Assembly (NCBI GenBank): GCA_027486345.1
Contig: JAIXPH010000050.1
Location: forward strand, 122,423 to 186,422
DNA length: 64,000 nt
Source: Paracoccaceae bacterium
GTDB taxonomy: Bacteria > Pseudomonadota > Alphaproteobacteria > Rhodobacterales > Rhodobacteraceae
Reading direction: 5' to 3'
The position numbers and the translations under genes are program-made. Positions 30,209 to 39,701 of this stretch are shown piece after piece (within the stretch, counting starts at the first letter, position 1; every line of letters begins with the position of its first letter). The notes beneath the pieces were generated by a model that saw only the letters and a program-made list of their open reading frames with translations, made no database searches and was not told the origin of the DNA.

Positions 30209-32271
30209 CCACATGGCGGATCGACACGCCCGCGCAGACCATCGCGCTGGTGACTTATGGCGGCATCCCCGAGGTCACCTATTGGGGACCGCGCCTGCCG
30301 GAGGCTGAGGATCTGGCACAACTGGCCGCCGCCGCGCGGCTGGACCTGACCGGGGGCATGATCGACCAACTGCCCGCTTTGTCGCTGTGCCCGGAGTCGG
30401 GGCGGGCCTTTTCCGGGCAACCGGGGTTGGTGGTGGCCGATGCCGAGGGCGTGCCGCTGCATCCGGTCTTCACCTTCGACCGGGCCGAGGGTGCGCTAGG
30501 CTCGCTGCGCCTGATTTCGCGCGCCGGGGGGATCACGCTGACCCACGTGCTGACGGCACAGGCGACGGGCGTGATCCTGCTGCAAACGCTCTTGGACAGT
30601 GACGCGCCCCTGCGCGTGCAGTGGCTGTCCGCCCCCGTTCTGCCTGCGCCGCAACAGGGTCATATGTTGGATGTCTCGGGCAAGTGGACCCGCGAATTCC
30701 ACCTGAACCGCACCGACTGGACCCCCGGCATCCGCCAGCGCGAGGCGCGGACAGGGCGTTCCGGCCACGAACATCCGCCCTATCTGATCCTGAGCGGAGA
30801 GGGCTGCACCGATACCGCCGGTTTCACGCAAGCCCTGCATTACGCGTGGTCCGGTGGGCATCGGATGGTCGCCGAAGAACTGCCTTGCGGTCGCCGTCAG
30901 GTGCAATTCGGCCATGCCTCTGGGGCCGAATCCCTGCCAGCGACGCATTTTGAGACGGCGGAACTGGTGGCCCTCACCTCAACCACTGGCTTGAACGGCA
31001 TCGCCGCCACCTTCCAGCGCGACATCCGTGACCGGGTGGTGAACTGGCCTGACCGCGCCCGCCCGCGCCCTGTGCATTACAACTGCTGGGAGGCGGTCTA
31101 TTTCCGCCATGCCCTGCCGGAACTGACCGAGATGGCCGACCGCGCCGCCGCATTGGGGGCCGAGCGTTTCGTGCTGGATGACGGCTGGTTCGGACGGCGG
31201 GATGACGACACCTCCAGCCTTGGGGATTGGGTGGTGGACCGGCGCAAATGGCCCGATGGATTGCACCCGCTGATCGCCCATGTCCATGGCCTTGGGATGT
31301 CCTTCGGCCTGTGGTTCGAACCAGAGATGGTCAACCCCAACTCTGACCTGATGCGCGCGCACCCCGATTGGCGGCTTGGTCCGGCCGATCAGGTGACGGG
31401 GCGGAACCAGTTGGTGCTGGACCTTGGCAAGCCCGAGGTGCGGGATCACCTTTTCACCGTGGTCTCGGCCCTGCTGGACGAATACCCCATCGATTACATC
31501 AAATGGGATCACAACCGCCTGCTTCCCGTCGTCGATGCCGCCCAGACGCGCGGGGCCTACGACCTGTTCGCCCGCCTGCGCGACGCCCATCCGGGGGTGG
31601 AGATTGAAAGCTGCGCCTCTGGTGGCGGGCGAATCGATGCGGGGATATTGTCGCTGACCCATCGCGTCTGGCTGTCCGACAGCAATGACGCGTTGGAGCG
31701 GCTCAGGATGCAGCATGATGCGGCGCTGTTCCTGCCCTCTGCCGTGACGGGCAGCCATGTGGGACCGCGCAAATCCCACACCTCTGGCCGCGAACTGCCG
31801 ATGTCGTTCCGTGCTTGGGTGGCTGCGCAGCGCCATATGGGCTTTGAGATGGACCTGCGCGAGTTGACGGATGCCGAGGCCGCCACCCTGACCCGGGTGA
31901 CCACTTGGTATCGGGCAAACCGTGACTGGATGCATCGCGGGACGATCCACCGTCTGCCATCGGACGATCCTGCTGTGACGGCAGAGGTGCAGATTGCCGC
32001 CGATGGTGGGCGCTTTGTCGCCTTTGCCGGGGTCGGACAGGCCATCGTGCAGCAACTGCCGCGCCCCCTGCGCCTGACAGGTCTGGACCCGGCGGCGACC
32101 TACCGCGTTCATCTGGTCAACCCCGAAGATGCGCCACCGCAAAGTCGCGGCCAAGTGGCGTTGAAATCGGGCGATCTGACCCTTACGGGGGCGGTCCTGA
32201 TGGGGCGGGGTCTGAACCTGCCCGTGGCTTGGCCCGCGACGATGTGGGTGATCGAAGGAACTCGGCTGTGA
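30205..32271 (+). CDS. Alpha-galactosidase, GH36
   Basis: Hydrolyses alpha-linked galactose from melibiose- or raffinose-type sugars. 688 aa, no signal peptide, so it acts on imported sugar. N-terminal beta-sandwich, then the barrel with ERFVLDDGWFGRRDDD, catalytic nucleophile D435 in YIKWDHNR, the CASGGGRID block and acid/base D492 in LSDSNDALER. GTG start from the overlap with the permease stop and GGGGGCA upstream; the longer frame upstream lies inside the permease gene. Beta-galactosidase is encoded five genes on, so mixed galactosides can be opened. Confidence 0.93.
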   Translation: MTTWRIDTPAQTIALVTYGGIPEVTYWGPRLPEAEDLAQLAAAARLDLTGGMIDQLPALSLCPESGRAFSGQPGLVVADAEGVPLHPVFTFDRAEGALGSLRLISRAGGITLTHVLTAQATGVILLQTLLDSDAPLRVQWLSAPVLPAPQQGHMLDVSGKWTREFHLNRTDWTPGIRQREARTGRSGHEHPPYLILSGEGCTDTAGFTQALHYAWSGGHRMVAEELPCGRRQVQFGHASGAESLPATHFETAELVALTSTTGLNGIAATFQRDIRDRVVNWPDRARPRPVHYNCWEAVYFRHALPELTEMADRAAALGAERFVLDDGWFGRRDDDTSSLGDWVVDRRKWPDGLHPLIAHVHGLGMSFGLWFEPEMVNPNSDLMRAHPDWRLGPADQVTGRNQLVLDLGKPEVRDHLFTVVSALLDEYPIDYIKWDHNRLLPVVDAAQTRGAYDLFARLRDAHPGVEIESCASGGGRIDAGILSLTHRVWLSDSNDALERLRMQHDAALFLPSAVTGSHVGPRKSHTSGRELPMSFRAWVAAQRHMGFEMDLRELTDAEAATLTRVTTWYRANRDWMHRGTIHRLPSDDPAVTAEVQIAADGGRFVAFAGVGQAIVQQLPRPLRLTGLDPAATYRVHLVNPEDAPPQSRGQVALKSGDLTLTGAVLMGRGLNLPVAWPATMWVIEGTRL

Positions 32272-32320
32272 TACAAGAACCGAAACAAGGCGTGTGCTGC
32301 CGTTCCGCAGGGCTTGGATC

Positions 32321-33217
32321 ATGAAGACAGACTGGATCGCCGTCGATTGGGGCACCTCGAACCTGCGGGCATGGGCCTTGGGCGATGGGGCCATCCTTGA
32401 CCATGCCTCATCGCACGAAGGCATGGGCACGCTGTCGCGCGATGATTATGAACCGGCCCTGCTGCGCCTGATCAACGGCTGGCTGCCGCGCGGCAAGGTG
32501 ACCGAGGTGATCGCCTGCGGCATGGTCGGCAGCCGTCAGGGCTGGGTCGAGGCGCCGTACCGCGCCGTGCCCTGCACCCCGTTGGACCATGGCGGGCTGA
32601 TGGCGGTGCCAACCCGCGATCCCCGCCTGTCGGTGCGGATCGTGCCGGGGTTGAAACAGGCTGCCCCAGCCGATGTGATGCGGGGCGAAGAGACGCAGAT
32701 CGCCGGGGCGCTTGCCCTGCGCCCGGATTTTGACGGCGTGCTTTGCCTGCCCGGCACCCATAACAAATGGGTGCATGTCAGCGCGGGGGAAGTCGTCAGT
32801 TTCCAGACATTCATGACCGGTGAGATGTTCGCGCTGCTGTCCACCCAATCCGTGCTGCGCCACGGCATGGCGGGGGATGGCTGGGACGATGCCGCCTTTG
32901 ACGCGGGCCTGTCCGAGGCGCTGTCCCGCCCGGATCGGATCGGGGCCAAGCTGTTTTCCCTGCGGGCCGAGGGGCTATTGAACGGCCTGTCGCCGGTTGC
33001 CGCCCGCGCGCGGCTGTCGGGCTTGCTGATCGGCGTCGAACTGGCGGCGGCAAAGCCTTACTGGCTGGGTCAGCCCATCGCCATCATCGGCTCCGAAGGT
33101 ATTGCCCGTGCCTATGCCCGCGCCTTGGGCGCGCAGGGGGCACAGCCCGCCGTTCTATCCGCAACCGACTGCACGCTGGCCGGCCTTGCCGCCGCCCGCC
33201 CCAAGGTGACCGCATGA
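32321..33217 (+). CDS. dgoK: 2-dehydro-3-deoxygalactonokinase
   Basis: Phosphorylates 2-keto-3-deoxygalactonate at C6. 298 aa, with the ASKHA-like nucleotide start [35 protein letters not shown] and [10 protein letters not shown], all typical of DgoK. The ATG at 32321 gives the usual N-terminus; a GTG at 32294 would add nine residues. Its stop overlaps the aldolase start (ATGA). With the next gene it forms the last two steps of oxidative galactose breakdown. Confidence 0.92.
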   Translation: MKTDWIAVDWGTSNLRAWALGDGAILDHASSHEGMGTLSRDDYEPALLRLINGWLPRGKVTEVIACGMVGSRQGWVEAPYRAVPCTPLDHGGLMAVPTRDPRLSVRIVPGLKQAAPADVMRGEETQIAGALALRPDFDGVLCLPGTHNKWVHVSAGEVVSFQTFMTGEMFALLSTQSVLRHGMAGDGWDDAAFDAGLSEALSRPDRIGAKLFSLRAEGLLNGLSPVAARARLSGLLIGVELAAAKPYWLGQPIAIIGSEGIARAYARALGAQGAQPAVLSATDCTLAGLAAARPKVTA

Positions 33218-33825
33218 CCGCCCATCGCAACATCATCGCCATCCTGCGCGGGATCACGCCGCCCGATGCCGTCCCGGTGGCCGAGGCGCTGATCGCCGCC
33301 GGGATCACCCGGATCGAGGTGCCGCTGAACTCTCCGCATCCTGTGACGTCGATTGCCGCGATGGCCAAGACCTTCGGCCATCACGCCCAGATCGGCGCGG
33401 GCACCGTCTTGACCGTGCAGGATGTGGCCGAGGTGGCCGATGCGGGTGGCACGCTGATCGTCTCGCCCAATGCGGATGCCGATGTGATCCGTGCCACCAA
33501 GGCGCGCGGTCTGGCCTCATGGCCCGGGGTGATGACGCCGACCGAATGTTTCGCGGCGCTGAAGGCCGGGGCGGACGGGTTGAAGATTTTCCCCGCCAGC
33601 CTGATCGGCCCGGACGGGGTCAAGGCGATCCGCGCCGTGCTGCCCAAGGAGGCCCAAGTCTATGCGGTGGGCGGGGCAGGGGCCGACAACTTCCGCGATT
33701 GGATCAAGGCCGGGGCGAACGGGTTTGGCATCGGCACTGCGCTGTACACGCCGGGGCTTTCGGTGGCGGATGTTGCCACCCGCGCCGCCCGGATCGTCGC
33801 CGCCTATGATGAGGCCATCGCATGA
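33214..33825 (+). CDS. dgoA: 2-dehydro-3-deoxy-6-phosphogalactonate aldolase
   Basis: Splits KDPGal into pyruvate and glyceraldehyde 3-phosphate. 203 aa class I aldolase of the KDPG/KDPGal family: general base E35 in [11 protein letters not shown] and Schiff-base lysine K124 in GLKIFPAS. The GAGTVL and SPNADADVI blocks fit the galactonate-type subgroup. Overlaps dgoK before it and the lactonase after it by ATGA on each side. Unlike enteric DgoA it is not fused or adjacent to galactonate dehydratase. Confidence 0.92.
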   Translation: MTAHRNIIAILRGITPPDAVPVAEALIAAGITRIEVPLNSPHPVTSIAAMAKTFGHHAQIGAGTVLTVQDVAEVADAGGTLIVSPNADADVIRATKARGLASWPGVMTPTECFAALKAGADGLKIFPASLIGPDGVKAIRAVLPKEAQVYAVGGAGADNFRDWIKAGANGFGIGTALYTPGLSVADVATRAARIVAAYDEAIA

Positions 33826-34682
33826 TCTTTGACTCGACGCCCTGCGAATTGGGCGAAGGCGCGCTCTGGCATCCGGGGCGGCAGGCGCTGTTCTGGTTCG
33901 ACATCCTGCACAAGCGGTTGCACATGAAGGGCGAGGACGGGTTGACCGTCTGGGATATGCCCGACCTCACCTCTGCCGCTGCGATCCTGTCGCAAGACGC
34001 GTTGCTTTTGGCCTCGGAATCCGCGCTGTGGCGGTTTGATATTGCGAATGGCTCGCAATCGCGCCTTGTCGCGCTGGATGCCGAGGACTCGGGCACGCGG
34101 TCCAATGATGGCCGGGCGGACCGGCAGGGCGGGTTCTGGATCGGGACGATGGGCAAGCGTGGCCCGCATGATCCGGGGCGCGGGGCGATCTGGCGTTATC
34201 ACAAGGGGGAACTCCGCAAGCTGTTCCCCGGTCTGACCATCCCGAATTCGATCTGCTTTTCGCCGGGTGGGGGCTACGCGCATTTTTCGGACACGGTGAC
34301 GCAAAAGGTCTGGCGTGTGGCGCTGGATGCGGACGGCTGGCCGAAGGGCGAGCCTGCGCTTTACCTCGACCTTACCGCGCAAGGCCTTTACCCCGATGGC
34401 GCGGTGATGGCGGCGGATGGCACCTTCTGGAACGCGCAATGGGGCGCGGGGCGGGTGGCCGCCTATGCGCCCGATGGCACCTTCTTGCGCGCGGTTTCGT
34501 TTGACGGATCGGCGCAAACCTCTTGCCCGGCCTTTGGCGGGCCGGATTTGACCACGCTTTTCTGCACCTCGGCTTTGGAGGGGATGGATACGGCGACCCG
34601 CGCCACCAACCCCAATGCCGGCAATACCTTCGCCGCCCTTGGCGTGACCCAAGGGCTGCCCGAACCTGTGGTGATCCTGTGA
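33822..34682 (+). CDS. SMP-30/gluconolactonase family sugar lactonase
   Basis: 286 aa six-bladed propeller: [21 protein letters not shown] with the metal-ligand glutamate, [24 protein letters not shown] ([17 protein letters not shown]) and [18 protein letters not shown]. In this operon it most likely opens galactono-lactone formed by a galactose dehydrogenase. Arabinono- or gluconolactonase activity is also possible within the family. ATGA overlap upstream, and GTG/TGA overlap with the beta-galactosidase downstream. Confidence 0.85.
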   Translation: MIFDSTPCELGEGALWHPGRQALFWFDILHKRLHMKGEDGLTVWDMPDLTSAAAILSQDALLLASESALWRFDIANGSQSRLVALDAEDSGTRSNDGRADRQGGFWIGTMGKRGPHDPGRGAIWRYHKGELRKLFPGLTIPNSICFSPGGGYAHFSDTVTQKVWRVALDADGWPKGEPALYLDLTAQGLYPDGAVMAADGTFWNAQWGAGRVAAYAPDGTFLRAVSFDGSAQTSCPAFGGPDLTTLFCTSALEGMDTATRATNPNAGNTFAALGVTQGLPEPVVIL

Positions 34683-36580
34683 AACGCACGCTGGGTGTCT
34701 GCTACTATCCCGAACATTGGCCCGAAACCCAATGGGCCGAAGATGCCGCCCGCATGGCCGCGCTTGGCCTGACATGGGTGCGGATCGGCGAGTTTGCTTG
34801 GAGCCGGATGGAACCCGAACCGGGCCGCTTTGACTGGGATTGGCTGGACCGCGCGATTGACACACTCGGCAAGGCGGGGCTGAAGGTGGTGCTGGGCACC
34901 CCCACCGCCACCCCGCCGCGTTGGATGCTGGACAAGCATCCCGACATGCTGGCGGTGGACAAGCAGGGGCGGACCCGTGGCTTTGGTTCGCGCCGTCACT
35001 ACTGCTTTTCGCATCGCGGATACCGGGCGGAATGCGCGGCCATCGTCACGCGCATGGCGGAACGCTATGGCAAGAACCCTTTCGTCGCCGCTTGGCAGAC
35101 CGACAATGAATATGCCTGTCACAACACGGTGTTGTCCTATTCCGACGCCGCCCTGCATGCCTTCCGCGACTGGCTGGCGCAGAAATACCAATCGCCACAG
35201 GCGCTGAACCGCGCGTGGGGCAATGTGTTCTGGTCGATGGAATATGCGTCCTTCAACGACATCGGCCTGCCCAACCTGACCGTGACCGAGGCGAACCCCG
35301 CCCATGTCATGGACTTCCGCCGCTTTGCCAGTGACGAGGTCGCCGCCTTCAACCGCGTGCAGACCGACATCCTGCGCAAATACTCCTCCGCGCCGATCGC
35401 GCATAACTACATGGGCCGGGTGACGGATTTCGACCATTTTGCCACCGGGGCGGATTTGGATATCGCCAGTTGGGATGCCTATCCCATCGGGTTCCTGTCG
35501 GATCGATCCGAGGCCTCGCCCGAACACAAGCGCCGCTTCCTGCGCCAAGGGGACCCGGATTTTCAGGCCTTTCACCACGACCTGTACCGCGCCGTGGGTC
35601 GGGGCCGCTGGTGGATCATGGAACAGCAACCCGGCCCGGTGAACTGGGCACCCTATAACCCCGACCCGCTGCCCGGAATGGCCCGGCTTTGGGCGTGGGA
35701 GGCGTTTGCCCATGGGGCCGAGGCTGTGTGTTACTTCCGCTGGCGTCAGGCCCCCTTTGCCCAAGAAACCATGCATGCCGGCCTGCTACGCCCCGACAGC
35801 GCCGCCGCGCCTGCCTTCCATGAGGCGGGGCAGGTGGCGGGCGAACTCGCTGCTATGCCGGATGTGGATGCGGGCCGCGCCGATGTGGCGCTGGTCTTTG
35901 ATTATGCCAGCGCCTGGGCTTGGGAGACGCAGCCGCAGGGCCGCGATTTCGATTACTTCCGCCTCGCCTTTGCGCAATACCGCGCCTTGCGCCGCTTGGG
36001 GCTGAACGTGGACATCCTGCCGCCGGATGTGGCGGACATTTCGGCCTACAAACTGGTGCTGGCACCGGGTGTGGCGACGCTGTCGGATGCCCTGCTCGGG
36101 GCCTTGGCGGCCTACAAGGGCGCGGCGCTTCTGGGCCCGCGCACCAATGCCAAGACGCCGGACTTCTCAACTCCCGTGCCGCTCCCGCCCAATCTGCCGG
36201 GGATGGAGGCCGTGGTGATGCGCGTCGAAAGCCTGCCACCGGACGCGCCCGTGCCGTTGGTCAACGGCGGGGCCTTCACCGGATGGCGTGAAAAGCTGGA
36301 GGGCGGGGCTGAGGTCGTCGAGATGACCGAGGACGGCTTCCCCGCGGTGGTCCGGGCAGGGGGCTTGCACTATCTGGCCGGATGGGCCGATGACACGGCA
36401 CTGGACCGCATCCTGTCCGGACTTTGCGCGGCGCAGGGGATTGCCGTGCAAGCGATGCCGGTGGGGCTGCGCACCCGTGCGACGGCCACCCATCGCTACT
36501 GGTTCAACTACAATCCCGAAGCGGTCGAGGTGGACGGCGTGACCATCCCCGCCGCCGGGGTGCACTGGCGCGCGCTCTGA
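34679..36580 (+). CDS. Beta-galactosidase, GH42
   Basis: Hydrolyses terminal beta-galactose residues. 633 aa without a signal peptide. Start [19 protein letters not shown], acid/base E144 in WQTDNEYACHN and nucleophile E315 in WWIMEQQPGPVNW; the C-terminal part contains the trimerisation domain. GTG start overlaps the lactonase stop (GTGA); a longer frame upstream lies inside the lactonase. Last gene of the galactoside operon, followed by an inverted repeat that probably ends transcription. Confidence 0.93.
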   Translation: MKRTLGVCYYPEHWPETQWAEDAARMAALGLTWVRIGEFAWSRMEPEPGRFDWDWLDRAIDTLGKAGLKVVLGTPTATPPRWMLDKHPDMLAVDKQGRTRGFGSRRHYCFSHRGYRAECAAIVTRMAERYGKNPFVAAWQTDNEYACHNTVLSYSDAALHAFRDWLAQKYQSPQALNRAWGNVFWSMEYASFNDIGLPNLTVTEANPAHVMDFRRFASDEVAAFNRVQTDILRKYSSAPIAHNYMGRVTDFDHFATGADLDIASWDAYPIGFLSDRSEASPEHKRRFLRQGDPDFQAFHHDLYRAVGRGRWWIMEQQPGPVNWAPYNPDPLPGMARLWAWEAFAHGAEAVCYFRWRQAPFAQETMHAGLLRPDSAAAPAFHEAGQVAGELAAMPDVDAGRADVALVFDYASAWAWETQPQGRDFDYFRLAFAQYRALRRLGLNVDILPPDVADISAYKLVLAPGVATLSDALLGALAAYKGAALLGPRTNAKTPDFSTPVPLPPNLPGMEAVVMRVESLPPDAPVPLVNGGAFTGWREKLEGGAEVVEMTEDGFPAVVRAGGLHYLAGWADDTALDRILSGLCAAQGIAVQAMPVGLRTRATATHRYWFNYNPEAVEVDGVTIPAAGVHWRAL

Positions 36581-36587
36581 CGCGCGG

Positions 36588-36653
36588 CGAATTTTCTGCG
36601 AAAACTCAGTGCTTCTCCCGGTAGGGTGCGCCTGATTTTTCGCAGAAAAATCG
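36588..36653. terminator. Inverted repeat between convergent GH42 and GH13 genes
   Basis: Two 22-nt arms (36588-36609 and 36632-36653) match in inverted orientation at 20 of 22 positions, both with the core TTTTCTGCGAAAA. The AT-rich stem would give U-rich ends on both strands, consistent with a bidirectional terminator. Confidence 0.7.
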
Positions 36654-36661
36654 TGGTCGCT

Positions 36662-38269
36662 TTACAGTGTGACCCGAACCTCGCCCGTCACATCCAACAG
36701 AACGAAACCCAAAGGACCAAGCGTCACCGCACCGTCCATGACCTTTGCCGCCTGTGATGGGCCGACAATTGCGCCCACCCCCTCCACCGCCAGCGTCACC
36801 GCCGTGTCAGACAGGTTGAACAGGCACAAAAGCGCATCGCCCCGCACGAAGGCCAGCACAGGTTCGGCCACGTCGAGGAACCGCGTTCCCCGTCCGGCAA
36901 GGGCCGAGGCTTTGCGGAACGCCAGCATCGCGCGGTAGAACTCCATCACCGACCCGGTGACGCCCTCTTGCGCCGCCACGTTCCGGTTGCGCTGGGGGGC
37001 CTTGACCGGGAGCCATGGTTTGACCGTTGAGAAGCCGCCGTATTCGGACCCGTCCCAGACCATCGGCGTGCGGCAACCGTCGCGGCCCTTGTATTCGGGC
37101 CAGAACTTGAACCCCGGCGGGTCGGTCAATTCGTGATATTCGATGTCAGTCTCGGTCTGGCCCAATTCCTCGCCCTGATAGAGGCAGATCGATCCCTCAA
37201 AGGACAACAGCATCGCGCAGGCCAGTTTCGCCACATCGTCAATCGGCCCGTAGGTCTGCCAGCGCGTGGCGTGGCGGATCACGTCGTGGTTCGAGAATGC
37301 CCACATCGGCCAGCCGTCCGGGGCGCCCTTGAAGAATCCCTCGATCTTGGAGCGGAAATGCTCGGCGGTGAATTCAGGGCCTAGAAGGTCAAAGGAATAG
37401 GCCATGTGCAGCCGCGCGCCGCTGGTGTAATCGGCCATGATCTGCACCGCGCGCCACGGCGCATCGCCGACCTCGCCCACCATGGTGCGGTCATCGTATT
37501 CGTCCAGAAGCGCGCGCATCCGTTCCAGCCAGCCGAGGTTTTCGGGCCGGGTCTTGGAATAGACGTGATCCTGCATTTCATAGGGATTGACGGCGGGCAG
37601 GTTTTCTTTCCGTCCGGGCGCCGGGCCATTGTCGCGCAATGTGTCGTCGTGGAAGTAGTAGTTCACCGTGTCCAGACGGAAGCCATCCACGCCGCGATCC
37701 AGCCAGAAGCGCAGCACGGACAGCGCCCAATCCTGCACGGCGGGGTTATGGAAGTTGAAATCCGGCTGGCTGGTCAGGAAGTTGTGCAGGTAATACTGCC
37801 GCCGCCGCGTGTCCCATTCCCAGGCCGGGCCGCCAAAGACCGACACCCAGTTGTTGGGGGGCGTGCCATCGGGTTTGGCATCGGCCCAGACATACCAATC
37901 GGCCTTGGGATTGTCGCGGCTCGCGCGGCTTTCGGCAAAGAAGGGGTGGCGGTCCGACGAATGGCTGATCACCTGATCGATGATCACCTTCAGCCCCAGA
38001 TCATGGGCCACGCGCACCAGTTCGTCAAAATCCTCAAGCGTGCCGAACAGCGGATCGATGTCGCAGTAATCCGAAACGTCATAGCCCATGTCCGCCTGCG
38101 GGCTTTTGAAGATGGGCGAAAGCCAGACCGCATCGACCCCCAAACGCGCCAAATGCGGCAGACGCGCCGTGATGCCGGGCAGATCGCCGATTCCGTCACC
38201 CGAGGCGTCCTGAAACGACCTTGGATAGACCTGATAGGTCACCGATCCGCGCCACCACTCACCGCCCAT
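36662..38269 (-). CDS. Alpha-glucosidase, GH13
   Basis: 535 aa, cytoplasmic. N-terminus WWRGSVTYQVYPRSFQD, DVSDYCDIDPLFG, nucleophile D200 in GFRLDTVNYY, acid/base E266 in MVGEVGD and the transition-state stabiliser D329 in FSNHD. It resembles the Rhizobium/Rhodobacter AglA oligo-glucosidases acting on sucrose- or trehalose-type sugars. The ATG at 38269 has GGGGGCGGGC in front; upstream ATGs give extensions without homology. No agl transporter genes are adjacent. Confidence 0.9.
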   Translation of the reverse strand: MGGEWWRGSVTYQVYPRSFQDASGDGIGDLPGITARLPHLARLGVDAVWLSPIFKSPQADMGYDVSDYCDIDPLFGTLEDFDELVRVAHDLGLKVIIDQVISHSSDRHPFFAESRASRDNPKADWYVWADAKPDGTPPNNWVSVFGGPAWEWDTRRRQYYLHNFLTSQPDFNFHNPAVQDWALSVLRFWLDRGVDGFRLDTVNYYFHDDTLRDNGPAPGRKENLPAVNPYEMQDHVYSKTRPENLGWLERMRALLDEYDDRTMVGEVGDAPWRAVQIMADYTSGARLHMAYSFDLLGPEFTAEHFRSKIEGFFKGAPDGWPMWAFSNHDVIRHATRWQTYGPIDDVAKLACAMLLSFEGSICLYQGEELGQTETDIEYHELTDPPGFKFWPEYKGRDGCRTPMVWDGSEYGGFSTVKPWLPVKAPQRNRNVAAQEGVTGSVMEFYRAMLAFRKASALAGRGTRFLDVAEPVLAFVRGDALLCLFNLSDTAVTLAVEGVGAIVGPSQAAKVMDGAVTLGPLGFVLLDVTGEVRVTL

Positions 38270-38441
38270 GCCCGCCCCCGTGCTGTCCGGTGCTAACGCT
38301 AACGGAGACCGGCGCAGGTGCAAGCCGAAAGGGCACAGCCGCGCCGCAGGCCAAGTGCCTGGCAATGTACCCGTCACAAATCCGCATTTGACCGGCAGGA
38401 TTTCCGGGCGCAGAAGAAGGACCTTGCCTCAGGAGCGCGCC

Positions 38442-39689
38442 ATGCCCACCACCGACAAATCCCCGCTTGTGACTCCGATCCTGATCGCGGGCTGTGTGGT
38501 CTTGATGCTGTCCTTTGCCATCCGCGCCAGTTTCGGGATGTTCCAGATCCCGATCGCGACCGAATTCGGCTGGCCGCGGGCGGAATTCTCGCTCGCCATC
38601 GCCATCCAGAATCTCGCCTGGGGCATCGGACAGCCGCTGTTCGGCGCTTTTGCCGAGCGTATGGGCGACCGGCGCGCCATTTTTCTGGGCGCGGTGTTCT
38701 ATGCGGCGGGGCTGATCGGATCGTCCTTTGCCGTGACACCGGGGGCGCATCAGCTTTTGGCGGTGATCGTGGGCTTTGGCATCGCGGGCACGGGCTTTGG
38801 CGTCATCCTGGCCATCGTGGGCCGGGCGACCAGTGCCGAGAACCGCTCTATGGCCCTTGGCATCGCTACGGCGGCGGGGTCGGCGGGGCAGGTGATCGGC
38901 GCGCCCTTTGCCGAGGTGCTGTTGCAATCTTATCCGTGGCAGACGGTGTTCGTGATCTTTGCGGTCATTATCCTGCTGGCCATGCTGGCGCTGCCCTTCC
39001 TGACCAGCCCGCCCGCCGCGACGAAGAAGGAGTTGCAGGAAAGCCTTGGCACCGTGTTCCTGCGCGCGCTGAAGGACCCCAGTTATACGATGATCTTTCT
39101 GGGCTTCTTTTCCTGCGGCTATCAGCTTGCCTTCATCACCGCGCATTTTCCGGCCTTCGTGACCGAGCTTTGTGGGCCGATTGACCCTTCGGGCATGATC
39201 GCGGGCATGGGGATCACCACGACATCCGGGCTGGGCGCGCTGTCCATCGCCATCATCGGTCTGTTCAACATCGTGGGCACCATCACGGCGGGATGGCTGG
39301 GCAAACGCTACACCAAGAAGTACCTACTGGCCGGCGTTTACACGGGCCGGACCATCGCGGCGGCGGCGTTCATCATGCTGCCCATCACGCCGGAGTCGGT
39401 GCTGGTCTTTTCCGCCGTCATGGGCGCGCTGTGGCTGGCGACGGTGCCGCTGACCAGCGGGCTGATCGCGCATCTTTATGGGCTGCGCTACATGGGGACG
39501 CTTTACGGTTTTGTCTTCCTGTCCCACCAGATCGGCGGCTTCATGGGGGTCTGGCTGGGGGGCAAGATGTATGACCTGACAGGCGGCTACACCATGGTGT
39601 GGTGGATCGGCGTGGGCGTGGGCGCGTTCTCGGCGCTGGTGCATCTGCCGGTGCGCGAAAACCGCCCCACCCTGACCGCCGCCGCCTGA
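38442..39689 (+). CDS. MFS transporter, substrate unknown
   Basis: 415 aa, twelve predicted membrane segments, with the MFS loop motif FAERMGDRRAIFLGA between TM2 and TM3. It looks like the monocarboxylate/oxalate-formate branch (SFGMFQIPIATEFGWPRAEFS and CGYQLAFITAHFPAF). AGGAG lies 6 nt before the ATG at 38442. Divergent from the alpha-glucosidase gene with a 172-nt gap; a role in sugar use is not evident. Confidence 0.85.
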   Translation: MPTTDKSPLVTPILIAGCVVLMLSFAIRASFGMFQIPIATEFGWPRAEFSLAIAIQNLAWGIGQPLFGAFAERMGDRRAIFLGAVFYAAGLIGSSFAVTPGAHQLLAVIVGFGIAGTGFGVILAIVGRATSAENRSMALGIATAAGSAGQVIGAPFAEVLLQSYPWQTVFVIFAVIILLAMLALPFLTSPPAATKKELQESLGTVFLRALKDPSYTMIFLGFFSCGYQLAFITAHFPAFVTELCGPIDPSGMIAGMGITTTSGLGALSIAIIGLFNIVGTITAGWLGKRYTKKYLLAGVYTGRTIAAAAFIMLPITPESVLVFSAVMGALWLATVPLTSGLIAHLYGLRYMGTLYGFVFLSHQIGGFMGVWLGGKMYDLTGGYTMVWWIGVGVGAFSALVHLPVRENRPTLTAAA

Positions 39690-39701
39690 GGCGGAAACCC
39701 G

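Noticed and set aside
32294..32320. Earlier GTG start for dgoK
   Set aside because: The ribosome-binding site would be only 3 nt away, and the added residues do not match the family N-terminus.
38292..38303. GCTAAC repeated twice upstream of the GH13 gene, suggestive of a LacI-family operator
   Set aside because: The half-sites are in direct, not inverted, orientation, and no LacI gene is near; symmetry expected for LacI operators is lacking.
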